This document shows positions 22,201-27,894 of a stretch of DNA of 64,000 bases, in pieces. Below the pieces are notes generated by a model. That model saw nothing but the letters and a program-made list of their open reading frames with translations. It was not told where the DNA came from and did no database searches. Position 1 is the first letter of the stretch. Each line of letters opens with the position of its first letter. The position numbers and the translations under genes are program-made. The stretch is taken from contig OU452228.1 of assembly GCA_911728455.2 (NCBI GenBank), forward strand, positions 18,390,724-18,454,723, in the 5' to 3' direction. The stretch is from Marthasterias glacialis. Its lineage: Eukaryota; Echinodermata; Asteroidea; Forcipulatida; Asteriidae.

Positions 22201-25200
22201 ATTGAATAAATAAGGATTGTAAAGAAATAAGTTAATATGTAACTGTAATGGATAAAAGACAAGACGTCATAGAAAATGATGTTGCGTCTTGTAAGACCAG
22301 AGTTTGAATGACGGTGGGAAAGTGCGCTGCTTGCGGTGGTTGAGTGCTACAAGATGAGACTAATGAATATTTATAAGTTATGCTCAATGAATAAACAAAA
22401 TAAAAATCTAGTAGGGGGATATTCTTTACACTCGTCACATTTACCATAGGCAATTTTAAGTTGACTGCATTCATACCCCCTTTTTTTACCAATCATTGGC
22501 GACTTTTGTCTCCCAAGCATAAACACGAAAGAAGCATTCAAAGCCTGAGCACAAAGGCCATTTATTATGAAGCTGTAGTTTTGTGCATGTTCACCCTCCA
22601 TACCCAAGCTGACAATGGTCGGAAAGAGAAAGATCAGATCTTTCCAGTGGTGCAAAAAATTGTTAATGGCCTCATTGTTTGGACTCTAGCAGAGTCTTTC
22701 TCAAAGGCTAAAATCAAAGGTGGTTAAATAAAATAAGGTTTCTATTATGCAATTCCTTCACATCGGAGTGGAAAGATCTGAAATGCCAAACACCTATGGA
22801 GCACCATATGTACAAAAAAGTGTTTGAGTTTACAGATCACACTGAGGAAAACAGTGACCAAGAACTTGGACATTTATTGGCTAAGAGTGGGTTATTTAGG
22901 GTTACTACTGATTCCATTCAATTCAAGCAGCATGATGATATTGAAGTTTGAAGGATTTGGGCTGGATGCCGCTGATGTGAAGAATTGTGTGGATACAGAT
23001 TTGTTTTTAATTTTGGGGTGAACAAAGAAAACTTGTCTGGAGCAGAAGTTCAACCTGCTATCTGAGCTGAGCTATCCAACCCTAATGTTGGCGGTCCCCC
23101 TATTTTGTCAATATCTTTGTTCGGGGGGTGCCAGTCAAAAGCCTAGCTCAGTTGGTAGAGTGTCGGTACGTTAAACCGTTGGTTAGACAAGTTTTCTTTG
23201 TTCACCCCAAAATTGATTTAAAATTTACCCAGTCAATTTCCCTTGTGGTTTATTGCTTGATACAGATTTGTGCATACAATTATTGATTGTGTTGTGTAGT
23301 TTTAGAAATACATGCACAAATGGACCGTAAAGGTTGTCATCCTCTTGTAATCCTTGAAAGAATATCTCATCTCCTGATGTGTTTTCTTATTCCTAGGCGA
23401 GGAAAGCGCCTTGACAGGAACTTCCCGTAAGGTGCTGGAGATCTGTAAGTCGGAGCTAGCCTCCAACGAGGAGCATCTGGCTCAGCTTGAGAAGGACATC
23501 GCTCTGGCAAGAGAGACAGCTCTGGATGCAGCAGACGCTGAGAGCCTCTCTGTAGCTCCAAATACACCCTCGAGTCAAATTGCCAATGAGGACAGTATGA
23601 CGGGTAAAGATCTGAAATAATATTAAAAAGAATAGGCATTTAAAGGTAAAATGTAGGATTGGTAAAGCTGATAGTGCAGTCTTCTTTTGTGATTTAATAT
23701 ATACATGAAAAAACAAACCTGTGAAAATTTAGTGAACAAGTGAAAAAGTTCGAAAAACCATACACACTTCAGCATGTAAACAAATTGTCCTTAATTTTGA
23801 TTGTTACAATAAAAATTAGTATTAGGATCTTCAAATTCTATTTTCACGACATTGACAGTATTTCAGACAGAAATATTTGTACGGAAGATTTGTACTGGTA
23901 TGAACTTCATAACAGACTGACACTAATAAAAAACATTTTTGGATGAATACCAATCCTGTATTCTACCTTTAACAATATAATCCAATTTTTACCAAATATG
24001 GTCATAATTTTTTTTCAATGGGCCAATAAGGCCAAGATTCCATGTAGTCCTCACCCCTGGTATACACCACAAGCCTGTAGACTCCCATTGGCCAGACCCT
24101 AACCATTGCAGAGTAAGGAGTGTTGAAAGACAGCAGCCACCTGTCACAGTGTAGTAATTGATTGACCTTGTGGCTAAGGATCCTTGGCACAGGGCGGTAT
24201 GCAATTTGTGAAAACAGCTTGTGCGGCACGTGGATCTTAAATAACACAAGTCTAAGTCTTGACTGGCTCTCCAATTCACCCCCACAGTGATTTATAATGG
24301 CTTTTGGCTTGCAGGGTGGGTTATTGACCTTAAAGACAGGGTGGACGAAATTTTAACCTCCTGGATCCAGCGAAGTTGTTGATTAATGTGGTTGCGCTGA
24401 GGGTTTTAAATGAATTAGGCGCTTTTTAACATTGTATCAAAGTGCCTTACTCTATTACTACCCATGTTTATCGGGCCATAAGCATTCCTGAAACCATCGC
24501 AACTCCTTTGGAGTATGCAGCACCAGCAGCCAAATTGGCGCACAGGTTGATAATCATTCACATCAATAAGCTCTACCCTCGCAGGTAAATGGGCTTCACT
24601 TTGATTCGTGTATAGAATATCTTGCATATGTTCAAATGCAGATCATCTCCAAGTTATACTCTGAGCATACTCTGGGTTGGTGCGTTAGAAACAGAAACAC
24701 CGGGGCAAGCCCCTATTCCTCTTTCAACTTTGCCATTCACTTTAGAAACTGGAGTAGATTCGTACATTTAGCACATTTATATTATTATTAATTTTCTTTT
24801 CTTTTTTTTTTTCTTTTTTTGGTTAGGTTTTGAAGATGATGATGATGATGATGATGGACAGGGCAATGAGCTTGAGGAAGGAGAATTTGTTGACATTGAA
24901 GGCGACGATGGTGAAAAGGTTGGTACTATGAGGTCATTCATACACCGTACTAAAGTTGGTCAAACTCAACTTAGACCAGTTCTGGTTCAACTCTTTTGCA
25001 TCTGAACGGAAAACAAGTTAGACCAGAACAGGTCTAAACCCCAAAACTTAGACCGTCCAGCGGGATGGTCTAAGTCTAAACCACTTCAGGTTTATCTTTT
25101 GACACGGCGTGTGGACAGAATGACATCTGGTTTAAAGTCTGCCCCGGCGACTGTTGACCTGAAGGACGTCTTACGTATTATGTAACACGCCATAAATTGG

Positions 25201-27125
25201 GTACCAATGATCTAAGCAAAGCTACATCGCCGGTTGGTGCAGCTAGACTTGCGTGGTTTATGATGCTGTGTTGAACCTCTTAAGACCAGATAAACTGTTT
25301 CTGGTTCAACTTTAGACTGTCTGAACGTAAGGTTTTAATTTTTTACAACAGCTTCCCCGCTGCTCGTAAAAGTTAGACCGGTTCTGGTCTAACTTTAGTA
25401 CCGTGTCTGAACGTACCCGACAAAGAGACATGTTGGGGCATATTTAGGTCTGTCTCTTTAATTCTTTCACTGCGGCGCACCTCTCACAGCGGCTCGGTGA
25501 ATTACTTCATACGCCGGAGAGCCGCTGCCAGCGGCTTGAAATAAACCAAATATTAAACAATTCCGTCAAAGCTGTGCATTATATTCCGTAGTGAAAGAGT
25601 TAAAGGGTCAAATCACATGAAAGTATTGCATTCATTTATTTGATTTGTTTTTTATTTTAAATCCTTCTGGTAATGAAATCAAGGGATCCTCGAAAGTGAC
25701 TAGCACTGTAACCTGTAGGCCTGAAGATACCTGTGTAGAGAAGATGATGAAGAAATGTTTAGTTTTTAGACGAGAGGAAAGCCCCCACATAGGGTACACC
25801 TGCATAATCAAGTAGGAACTGAGAACCAAACCCACGTGCGAGGCTCCACTCAAAGTGGGTCCTGAACCAGGGTCCACAGAGGTGAAATCCAGGTTAAGGT
25901 ACCACCAAGCCAGTCTGCACATATTAGTAGTTTCAACTACATACAAGCTGCTTGATTTGTACAGAGCTGGAAGATATGTTTAGACAGAAAATTTGTCCAG
26001 AAAATGGTGCGGAGAGCGAGGCCGTGTTGAAGTCCTGAGGTGTTCGGCTGGCCAGGGAGTCCATCAAAACTCTCCACTTTGTTGTAACTCTGTAACCAAA
26101 CTTCTAGACCCCGTTAACATCGGTTTGTTTGGTTTCTGCTACCATTGGGTTGGATTGAAGGTACTGCACCAAATTTATCATGTGCAAAACTATGAGATGG
26201 ATTGTGGGGTAGTTAGGGTTAAGGGCATTATTCAAATTGGAAGTTTGTTCCAAAGTTTTGAAAATGAAGTTATAACGCCAACATTACAGCTACATTGTAA
26301 AGTGAAAATACCACATTTAGTGGGGATCAGGTCAGCCTAGTGGTGCCTTTCCCTGCTGTTAACCTTTGTGGACCCTCGTCTTGAATCCCAACCCAGACCA
26401 GAGCTTTGTAAGTGGGTTGGGTTTTCAGTCTCTACCTAATTTAGTTGATGTTTTCCTCCCACAAAGTAGACATTTCTTCTGCATTTTCTTTTCATAGGTA
26501 TCTTGAGGCCTTTGGTTGGAGTGCAAGGCACCTTTGTTTCATTACCAGAAAGATGTAATGATTTAGGTCTGTCTTTTTTTTTTTTAAGATTTTGCTAAGG
26601 AAGATTTCATGAAGTCATTCTGATCATTTGTTTTATGTATTGATGCAGAGATCAAGCTTTGAACCAATCCAAGATGCCGAGAGCAGTGTGCTCTACAATG
26701 ACCTCCAGATCACACCGGAGAACAGCGAAGATGAAGAAGATGATGACGAAGAAGATGAAGAAGAGGGCGACAATCCTTTCCTCCACCAGCAGAGTGAGAG
26801 TGAGGAATCAGAAAATGAAGATGGAGATGAGACGGCGCAAGCAAACAACGACGATGACGAAGAAGACAAAAATGCAGAAGACGGGGACAATTTTGAAGAG
26901 GATGAGAACGTTGCAGAAGAAGATGTCGATGCGGAGGTGGACGAGTCCTTCGAGGCAGAGTTCGACATGAGCAGACCGAACTCCGAGATGGCGGACGCGG
27001 AGCAGAGTGAAGAGGAGCTGGACGTTGATGAAGGGAAGATGATCCAAGACGATGACGATGATGATGATAGTGATGAGGACTTTGTCGAAGTTGAAGATGA
27101 AGAAGAGGCCATGGATGAGGGCTAA
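2079..27125 (+). CDS. TAF1: TAF1, TFIID subunit 1, 3' part (8 exons, spliced)
   Basis: Gene-level entry. Coding exons are 2079-2177, 15373-15465, 17853-18005, 20219-20338, 21575-21752, 23397-23603, 24827-24918 and 26649-27125. All introns are GT-AG and phases agree, giving 472 residues to a TAA stop. TAF1 is the scaffold subunit of TFIID in the nucleus; its tandem bromodomains read acetylated histone tails during RNA polymerase II pre-initiation complex assembly. Visible in order are the RRRTDP linker (residues 8-13 of this fragment), bromodomain 1 (about 34-115, acetyl-lysine Asn 92 in LYNG), the [18 protein letters not shown] linker, bromodomain 2 (about 156-235, Asn 214 in AYNG), [11 protein letters not shown], and a Glu/Asp-rich tail with SVLYNDL and EEGDNPF. 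This order matches the C-terminus of animal TAF1 (about 1,900 residues in human). The N-terminal region and acetyltransferase-like DUF3591 core must lie upstream. Identity is sure; exon ends are predicted, not confirmed by RNA. Confidence 0.96.
2178..3247. other. TAF1 intron 1, unique part
   Basis: No exon-like segment was found. It contains a G-rich run at 2454-2476 and a short TAAATAAATAAAT stretch near 2694. The short open frames here have no recognisable domains. The part 2880-3180 resembles, in reverse, the element family seen at 3248-3609. Confidence 0.5.
3248..3609. mobile_element. MITE of the AAAGCCCCAGCTCAACATTGG family, copy A
   Basis: About 360 bp with inverted ends (AAGCCCCAGCTCAACATTGG and CCAATGTTAAGCTGGGGCTT). 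The interior includes ACATGGTATAAAGATAATG, which recurs in copies at 33765-34108, 45086-45445 and 46911-47793. It has no protein, and its 89-codon frame is spurious. Confidence 0.85.
3711..3838. mobile_element. 128-bp palindromic element, copy 1
   Basis: An almost complete inverted repeat: GGGAGACTTTTGAGAC...CCCACAGACCGGTCC, then a short loop (CATCGCTGAG), then the complement. One DNA strand could fold into one long hairpin. Another full copy is at 5320-5447 and a half copy at 726-799. Confidence 0.9.
4241..4286 (+). repeat. (AG)n microsatellite
   Basis: About 20 uninterrupted AG units followed by degenerate GAGCGAGAGCAAGAGCGAG. Simple-sequence repeat in the TAF1 intron. Confidence 0.97.
5073..5120 (+). 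CDS. possible alternative TAF1 exon (alpha-Z-like)
   Basis: This 48-base segment lies in the 13.2-kb TAF1 intron. It is preceded by a T-rich stretch ending in CATTACAAAG and followed by a good donor, GTATGT. It reads [16 protein letters not shown] in phase 0 at both ends. Aligned without gaps to the end of the preceding exon ([16 protein letters not shown]), 6 of 16 residues are identical and most others are conservative (H/T, I/V, D/N, N/E, K/R, L/I). Its donor falls at the same homologous place and phase. It could be a duplicated exon used in place of, or after, exon 2079-2177, or a decayed duplicate. The acceptor is weak. No RNA evidence is available here, and a chance match cannot be excluded. 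Confidence 0.35.
5320..5447. mobile_element. 128-bp palindromic element, copy 2
   Basis: Same structure as the element at 3711-3838, with a few substitutions (for example GGTTTTTTGCC for GGTCCTTTTCC). It lies about 200 bases downstream of the possible alternative exon. Confidence 0.9.
5448..7061. other. TAF1 intron 1, low-complexity stretches
   Basis: Contains C-rich (5908-5945) and G-rich (6139-6173) runs, and a 1-kb AT-rich part with ATGGCCGCTATATAAGGCGGCCAT at about 6712-6735, a short inverted repeat. No exon with TAF1 similarity was found. Confidence 0.5.
7062..7312. mobile_element. partial copy of the AAAGGTAGAAT-ended element
   Basis: The interior matches, in order, the element at 31589-31955: TTTCTGTCTGAAATACTGTC, GAATTTGAAGACCC, GATGGATTGAGCCCAAA, TTGAATCACACAAAG and AAGAACACTGCACT. 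The ends are lost. Confidence 0.75.
7313..8423. other. TAF1 intron 1, no gene found
   Basis: No exon or intact element was recognised. There is a short GC-rich patch around 7440-7720 with several G runs. The frames in this part lack any domain. Confidence 0.4.
8515..9308. mobile_element. non-autonomous DNA transposon carrying a minisatellite
   Basis: Exact terminal inverted repeats CAGGGATGCCAG (8515-8526) and CTGGCATCCCTG (9297-9308), flanked by the direct repeat TGCTTA (8509-8514 and 9309-9314), a likely 6-bp target duplication. Nearly all of the interior is the 42-bp tandem array. No transposase is present. The superfamily is uncertain: the CAGGG ends recall hAT, but hAT usually makes 8-bp duplications. 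Confidence 0.85.
8542..9240 (+). repeat. 42-bp minisatellite, about 16.5 copies
   Basis: Unit ACTGATTTCAGGCTTTTCCT followed by TGTACGTTTATCATGRTKAT. Two units carry a 4-base GACT insertion (near 8794 and 9094), which shifts the frame. 42 is a multiple of three, so it opens long frames reading [14 protein letters not shown] repeatedly; these are not genes. Confidence 0.97.
9384..10159. other. TAF1 intron 1, no gene found
   Basis: Nothing with coding or clear repeat character apart from two similar segments (GAAACTTTCAATTGCATATT and GACAAATTTCAAATGTGTAT) suggesting a diverged local duplication at about 9475-9600 and 9860-9990. Confidence 0.35.
10160..10558 (-). repeat. tRNA-derived SINE, long form, reverse
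   Basis: Read on the minus strand it begins TGGCCGAGCGGTCAAGTGCA (A box) and continues through GACACTTGTGTCCTTAAGCA, the phrase ACGTAAAAGAACCCAG, and GGTTTGCCCCGGTGTTCTCT. The same order occurs at 49568-49875. A high-copy SINE-like family. Confidence 0.8.
10733..10878. mobile_element. palindromic MITE of GACTAGTC motifs
   Basis: The ends GGTGTGGATTTCACAAAGCG and the complement of TTTTGTGAAGTCCACCC are inverted. The interior is built of repeated TAGGACTAGTC / AAGTTAGAACTAGTC blocks. The ends resemble the TTTCACAAAGAGCT element family (60391). Confidence 0.75.
11735..11985 (-). repeat. tRNA-derived SINE, reverse
   Basis: The complement reads GTGGCCGAGTGGTTAGTGTG (A box), then GGGTTCGAGTCCTGGTCATG (B box), and GACACTTGTGTCCTTGAGCA. 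Same family as 10160-10558, with the 3' part truncated. Confidence 0.8.
11986..12789. other. TAF1 intron 1, no gene found
   Basis: AT-rich, with no domain in any frame. The 105-codon (+) and 89-codon (-) frames overlap each other and lack similarity to TAF1. Confidence 0.4.
12790..13077. mobile_element. degraded AAAGGTAGAAT-family element
   Basis: Shares with the element at 23638-23972, in the same order, ACCTGTGAA, TTCAAATGCTATTTTC, GAAATATTT, GGTATGAAC, AAAACACTTTTT and CCTGTCTTTAAA. The left end is lost. Confidence 0.6.
13078..14757. other. TAF1 intron 1, no gene found
   Basis: No exon is recognisable. It contains a C-run at 13450-13458 and a short self-complementary stretch at 14401-14450 (GTAGTAGACTGT / ACAGTCTACTAC). 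Confidence 0.4.
14758..14936. mobile_element. MITE of the CCAATTTCATAG family, full copy
   Basis: About 179 bp with ends GCCCAATTTCATAGACCTGC and TTAAGCAGCTCAATGAAATT then GGGC. The interior includes TTTTGGCCGGTAACC, shared with 27696-27894 in altered form (TTACCGGCCAAAATACCA). Confidence 0.85.
15373..15465 (+). CDS. TAF1: TAF1 exon: bromodomain 1, ZA loop
   Basis: 31 codons, phase 0 at both ends, with acceptor CCAAACCAACAG and donor GTAAAC. The product [19 protein letters not shown] then [12 protein letters not shown] is the first half of bromodomain 1. It includes the TPF shelf (YPF in human TAF1) and the DYYKI motif of the ZA loop. The bromodomain PMD motif reads AMD here (fragment residues 56-58), an unusual Pro-to-Ala change. 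A 10-residue tRNA or microsatellite insertion is not needed to align it to the family; the length is normal. Confidence 0.95.
15645..16030. mobile_element. element cluster: two MITE pieces and a SINE tail
   Basis: 15645-15674 is the left end of the TTTCACAAAGAGCTAAGATT family. 15686-15862 is a full 177-bp MITE with ends ATAGACCTTTATCATGTTGC and its complement. 15885-16030 matches the SINE body at 26340-26470 (GTGGACCC...TTTTCAGTCCCTACCTGA...TTTCCTCCCAC). Confidence 0.7.
16031..17682. other. TAF1 intron 2, no gene found
   Basis: AT-rich sequence. A pair of diverged inverted segments (CATGGCAACAACTACTTCAT at 16814 and ATGAAGTAGTTGTCGTTACG at 16927) may be the ends of an old element of about 140 bp. 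There is nothing exon-like. Confidence 0.4.
17853..18005 (+). CDS. TAF1: TAF1 exon: bromodomain 1, helices B-C
   Basis: 51 codons, phase 0 at both ends. The acceptor is GTGGCTGTAG after a long T-rich tract and the donor is GTTAGT. It encodes [19 protein letters not shown] then [11 protein letters not shown], completing bromodomain 1. The acetyl-lysine-contacting Asn is in LYNG (fragment residue 92). The end, [11 protein letters not shown], matches the MLDLCDEKLKE region of vertebrate TAF1. The neighbouring upstream intron carries a fragment of a SINE-like or inverted-repeat element (17683-17785) very close to the branch region. Confidence 0.96.
18006..19134. other. TAF1 intron 3, no gene found
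   Basis: No conserved segment was found beyond the donor. The 119-codon frame starting at 17962 runs out of the exon in the wrong frame and is a shadow. Confidence 0.4.
19135..19228 (+). repeat. 3' fragment of the long SINE
   Basis: Matches the end of the SINE at 49568-49875: GCCACAG...CACCTTGT...GTGCTA...GGGTCTCATAATTCAAA. Confidence 0.65.
19291..20079. mobile_element. non-autonomous transposon, AGACCGATTGCGCGACC ends, copy A
   Basis: About 790 bp with ends TATAGACCAATTGCGCGACC and GGTTGCGCAATCGGTCTG, followed by long subterminal inverted motifs containing CACGTGAC and TGGGTA/GGTACTAC. Copies: 39099-39795 (reverse) and 45735-46072 (3' half). No intact protein. Confidence 0.85.
20219..20338 (+). 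CDS. TAF1: TAF1 exon: inter-bromodomain linker
   Basis: 40 codons, phase 0 at both ends. The acceptor is TTTCTCTTACAG and the donor is GTAAGT. It encodes [20 protein letters not shown] then [20 protein letters not shown]. The segment [20 protein letters not shown] is nearly invariant in animal TAF1 and joins the two bromodomains; its end is the first helix of bromodomain 2. It is the strongest single piece of evidence for the gene's identity. Confidence 0.98.
20500..20543. repeat. 44-bp perfect palindrome with head-to-head TTAGGG
   Basis: A perfect inverted repeat centred between 20521 and 20522, just downstream of a TAF1 exon. The centre reads TTAGGGTTAACCCTAA, two telomere-like hexamers head to head. 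It is too short to be an interstitial telomere tract and is more likely the core of a palindromic insertion. Confidence 0.85.
20612..21594 (+). repeat. about 90-bp tandem array duplicating the bromodomain 2 splice acceptor
   Basis: Ten copies before the real exon, with AG|TCATGG junctions near 20661, 20751, 20841, 20931, 21022, 21113, 21203, 21303, 21393 and 21484; the genuine junction is at 21575. Spacing is 90-91 bases, with one step of 100. Each unit contains a branch-site-like TTGTAAC, a pyrimidine tract (CTTCTTTTCTGTCTC), CAG or CAAG, and a copy of the first 20 bases of the exon. Use of any upstream copy would read [19 protein letters not shown] and then hit TAA in the same unit. The fourth copy (20931) has the same TTTTCACC as the true exon. 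The long frames on both strands here are repeat artefacts. Confidence 0.97.
21575..21752 (+). CDS. TAF1: TAF1 exon: bromodomain 2
   Basis: 59 codons plus one base (enters in phase 0, leaves after base 1 of a Gly codon). It encodes [20 protein letters not shown] then [12 protein letters not shown] and so on to [11 protein letters not shown]. The canonical WPF shelf, PMD motif and acetyl-lysine Asn (AYNG, fragment residue 214) are all present, so the reader pocket looks intact. The acceptor CTGTCTCCAG|TCATGG is the last of about eleven near-identical copies of this junction, spaced about 90 bp apart, that fill 20612-21574. The first 20 bases of the exon belong to that tandem unit. Donor GTGAGA. 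Confidence 0.97.
21753..23396. other. TAF1 intron after bromodomain 2 exon
   Basis: Holds a 69-base direct repeat (21871-21939 and 22244-22312, starting TGTAATGGATAAAAGACAAG) and an inverted SINE pair (22990-23235). No conserved coding segment. Confidence 0.6.
22990..23270. repeat. inverted SINE pair
   Basis: AAGTTTTCTTTGTTCACCCC at 23190 is the complement of GGGGTGAACAAAGAAAACTT at 23017. The + copy carries a clear tRNA A-box region, TAGCTCAGTTGGTAGAG (23144-23160). Its tail (CCCAGTCAATTTCCCTTGTG) matches 34378-34397. Confidence 0.7.
23397..23603 (+). CDS. TAF1: TAF1 exon: end of bromodomain 2 and coiled segment
   Basis: 207 bases, starting with the last two bases of a Gly codon and ending one base into the next Gly codon. 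The acceptor is TTCTTATTCCTAG and the donor is GTAAAG. It encodes [20 protein letters not shown], which closes bromodomain 2 helix [21 protein letters not shown] then follows and corresponds to EHLTQLEKDICTAKEAAL of vertebrate TAF1, a charged helical stretch. The exon ends in a Ser/Pro-rich, likely disordered part ([18 protein letters not shown]). Confidence 0.94.
23638..23972. mobile_element. MITE of the AAAGGTAGAAT family, full copy
   Basis: Ends TTTAAAGGTAAAATGTAGG and CCTGTATTCTACCTTTAA, inverted. It begins 35 bases after the TAF1 donor at 23604. Other copies: 31589-31955 (full, reverse), 7062-7312 and 12790-13077 (partial). Confidence 0.8.
24415..24600 (-). repeat. SINE body, reverse
   Basis: The complement contains CTGCGAGGGTAGAGCTTATT, TGCATACTCCAAAGGAGTTG and AGGCACTTTGATAC, in the order seen on the + strand at 62735-62905. 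Confidence 0.7.
24827..24918 (+). CDS. TAF1: TAF1 exon: acidic tail with Asp run
   Basis: 92 bases, from two bases of a split Gly codon to a phase-0 end. The acceptor is TTTTTTTGGTTAG and the donor GTTGGT is acceptable but not strong. It encodes GFE, seven consecutive Asp residues written as seven GAT codons, then [19 protein letters not shown] then EK. It belongs to the disordered acidic C-terminal tail. The pure GAT run is a coding microsatellite and may vary in length between individuals. Confidence 0.88.
24935..25416. mobile_element. MITE with TACCGTGTCTGAACGTAC ends
   Basis: About 480 bp. The left end ATACACCGTACTAAAGTTGG and the right end CTAACTTTAGTACCGTGTCT are inverted, and the arms contain several copies of TTAGACCAGTTCTGGT. 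It starts only 17 bases after a TAF1 donor. Confidence 0.8.
25457..25604. mobile_element. small MITE, 148 bp
   Basis: Ends CTTTAATTCTTTCACTGCGG and the complement of TTCCGTAGTGAAAGAGTTAA. It contains the palindromic AGCGGCTC...GAGCCGCTGCCAGCGGCT. Confidence 0.7.
25790..25930 (-). repeat. SINE, reverse
   Basis: The complement reads TGGTGGTACCTTAACCTGGA, TCTGTGGACCCTGGTTCAGG and TGGGTTTGGTTCTCAGTTCC, matching the SINE at 26325-26470 and 15885-16030. Confidence 0.65.
26325..26470 (+). repeat. SINE, forward
   Basis: TCAGCCTAGTGGTGCC (A-box-like), TCTTGAATCCCAACCC (B-box-like), then GGTTTTCAGTCTCTACCTAA and TTTTCCTCCCAC. It lies in the last TAF1 intron. Confidence 0.65.
26649..27125 (+). CDS. 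TAF1: TAF1 terminal exon: acidic C-terminal tail and stop
   Basis: 158 codons and a TAA stop at 27123-27125. The acceptor is TATTGATGCAG. The product starts [20 protein letters not shown], where SVLYNDL matches SVLYEDL of vertebrate TAF1. It continues with a long Glu/Asp/Ser-rich tail containing [14 protein letters not shown] (vertebrate EEGDNPFSAIQLSES) and ends [10 protein letters not shown]. The open frame upstream to the ATG at 26628 crosses the splice acceptor and is not the real start. Serine residues in acidic surroundings are typical casein-kinase-2 type contexts, which is inference only. The antisense Ser-rich frame here is a shadow. Confidence 0.97.
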   Translation, partial: RSSFEPIQDAESSVLYNDLQITPENSEDEEDDDEEDEEEGDNPFLHQQSESEESENEDGDETAQANNDDDEEDKNAEDGDNFEEDENVAEEDVDAEVDESFEAEFDMSRPNSEMADAEQSEEELDVDEGKMIQDDDDDDDSDEDFVEVEDEEEAMDEG

Positions 27126-27226
27126 GACAAAAAAGACCTCATTTGAGATGAAGACAAGTTTTTAACCCATCTCAACCTCTAGAAGTCAGTCATTATCCCT
27201 CAAGAAAGCAATCATGATTTCCTACA

Positions 27227-27232
27227 AATAAA
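27227..27232 (+). terminator. AATAAA polyadenylation signal after TAF1
   Basis: Canonical hexamer 102 bases downstream of the TAF1 stop codon, followed by a T-rich context. This is the nearest candidate cleavage and polyadenylation signal. Further ATTAAA variants near 28773 and 28865 could give a longer transcript. Confidence 0.5.
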
Positions 27233-27596
27233 GCTCTCGTTTAAACTCTACATTTATTATAAAAAGGCAGAATTTACTGTCACTGCAACTCATGATTCCA
27301 GTGGAATATCTTTTAGAGACTGTTGATACCCCATAGACTTTGTACACACACTCGTGCATCGTTTGCCTTTTTTTTTCCAAAACTTACTTCCCACAATGCA
27401 TTGTAATGCGCAGTTCCAATGAAGCTTATTGGCCTATGTCCATACCTGACATAGAGGGCGTGCACAGCAGACACAGATAAGGTCTGTCGATATATCGATA
27501 TACTCAAATACTCGCTACTACTTTGATATCGATATCGCCGATATCACTCTTTTTAATCATGTTAGCAACAGTTGAGTTTCTATTTCAGTTGGTTAT

Positions 27597-27660
27597 TCTC
27601 AACATTTCGACTATAACGCGTGGTAGTCTTCATCAGTAGACTGAAGGGAGTATGGTGGGA
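27597..27660 (-). ncRNA. hammerhead-ribozyme-like core (retroelement scrap)
   Basis: The minus strand contains CTGATGA, then a possible stem GACTA...TAGTC, then GAAA and TGTTGAG. CTGATGA-stem-GAAA is the hammerhead core. A complementary CTCAAC lies further along, but the NUH cleavage site is not in the expected place. It may be a decayed ribozyme or only a look-alike. A related motif is at 37176-37225. Confidence 0.25.
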
Positions 27661-27695
27661 TACCTATTCAACATTTAACTTTTGAAATTGGGCCC

Positions 27696-27894
27696 TGGGC
27701 TCAATTTCATAGAGCCACTAAAGCACAAGGTTGAGCAAAACACAAAACAATATTTGCTTACCAGAAAAAAGCTTACCGGCCAAAATACCATGTCGAAATG
27801 TACCATTTGTGACTGGTTTCCTGCTAATGTTTGCTCAGTAGAAAATTTGTTGAGCTATATTATTCGCTTAAGTATCTCTACCAAATAGGACCCT
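27696..27894. mobile_element. MITE of the CCAATTTCATAG family
   Basis: Ends GGGCTCAATTTCATAGAGCC and CTACCAAATAGGACCC, with the interior TTGCTTACCAGAAAAAAGCT then TACCGGCCAAAATACCA, as in the copy at 14758. It lies in the TAF1 3' flank. Confidence 0.75.

Noticed and set aside
26628..26648. ATG at 26628 as a start for the acidic protein
   Set aside because: It lies upstream of the TATTGATGCAG acceptor in the intron. Homology with TAF1 begins at the splice site.
26693..27112. 139-codon antisense Ser-rich frame
   Set aside because: Shadow of the acidic TAF1 tail (GAR/GAY codons read backwards give TCN/ATC).
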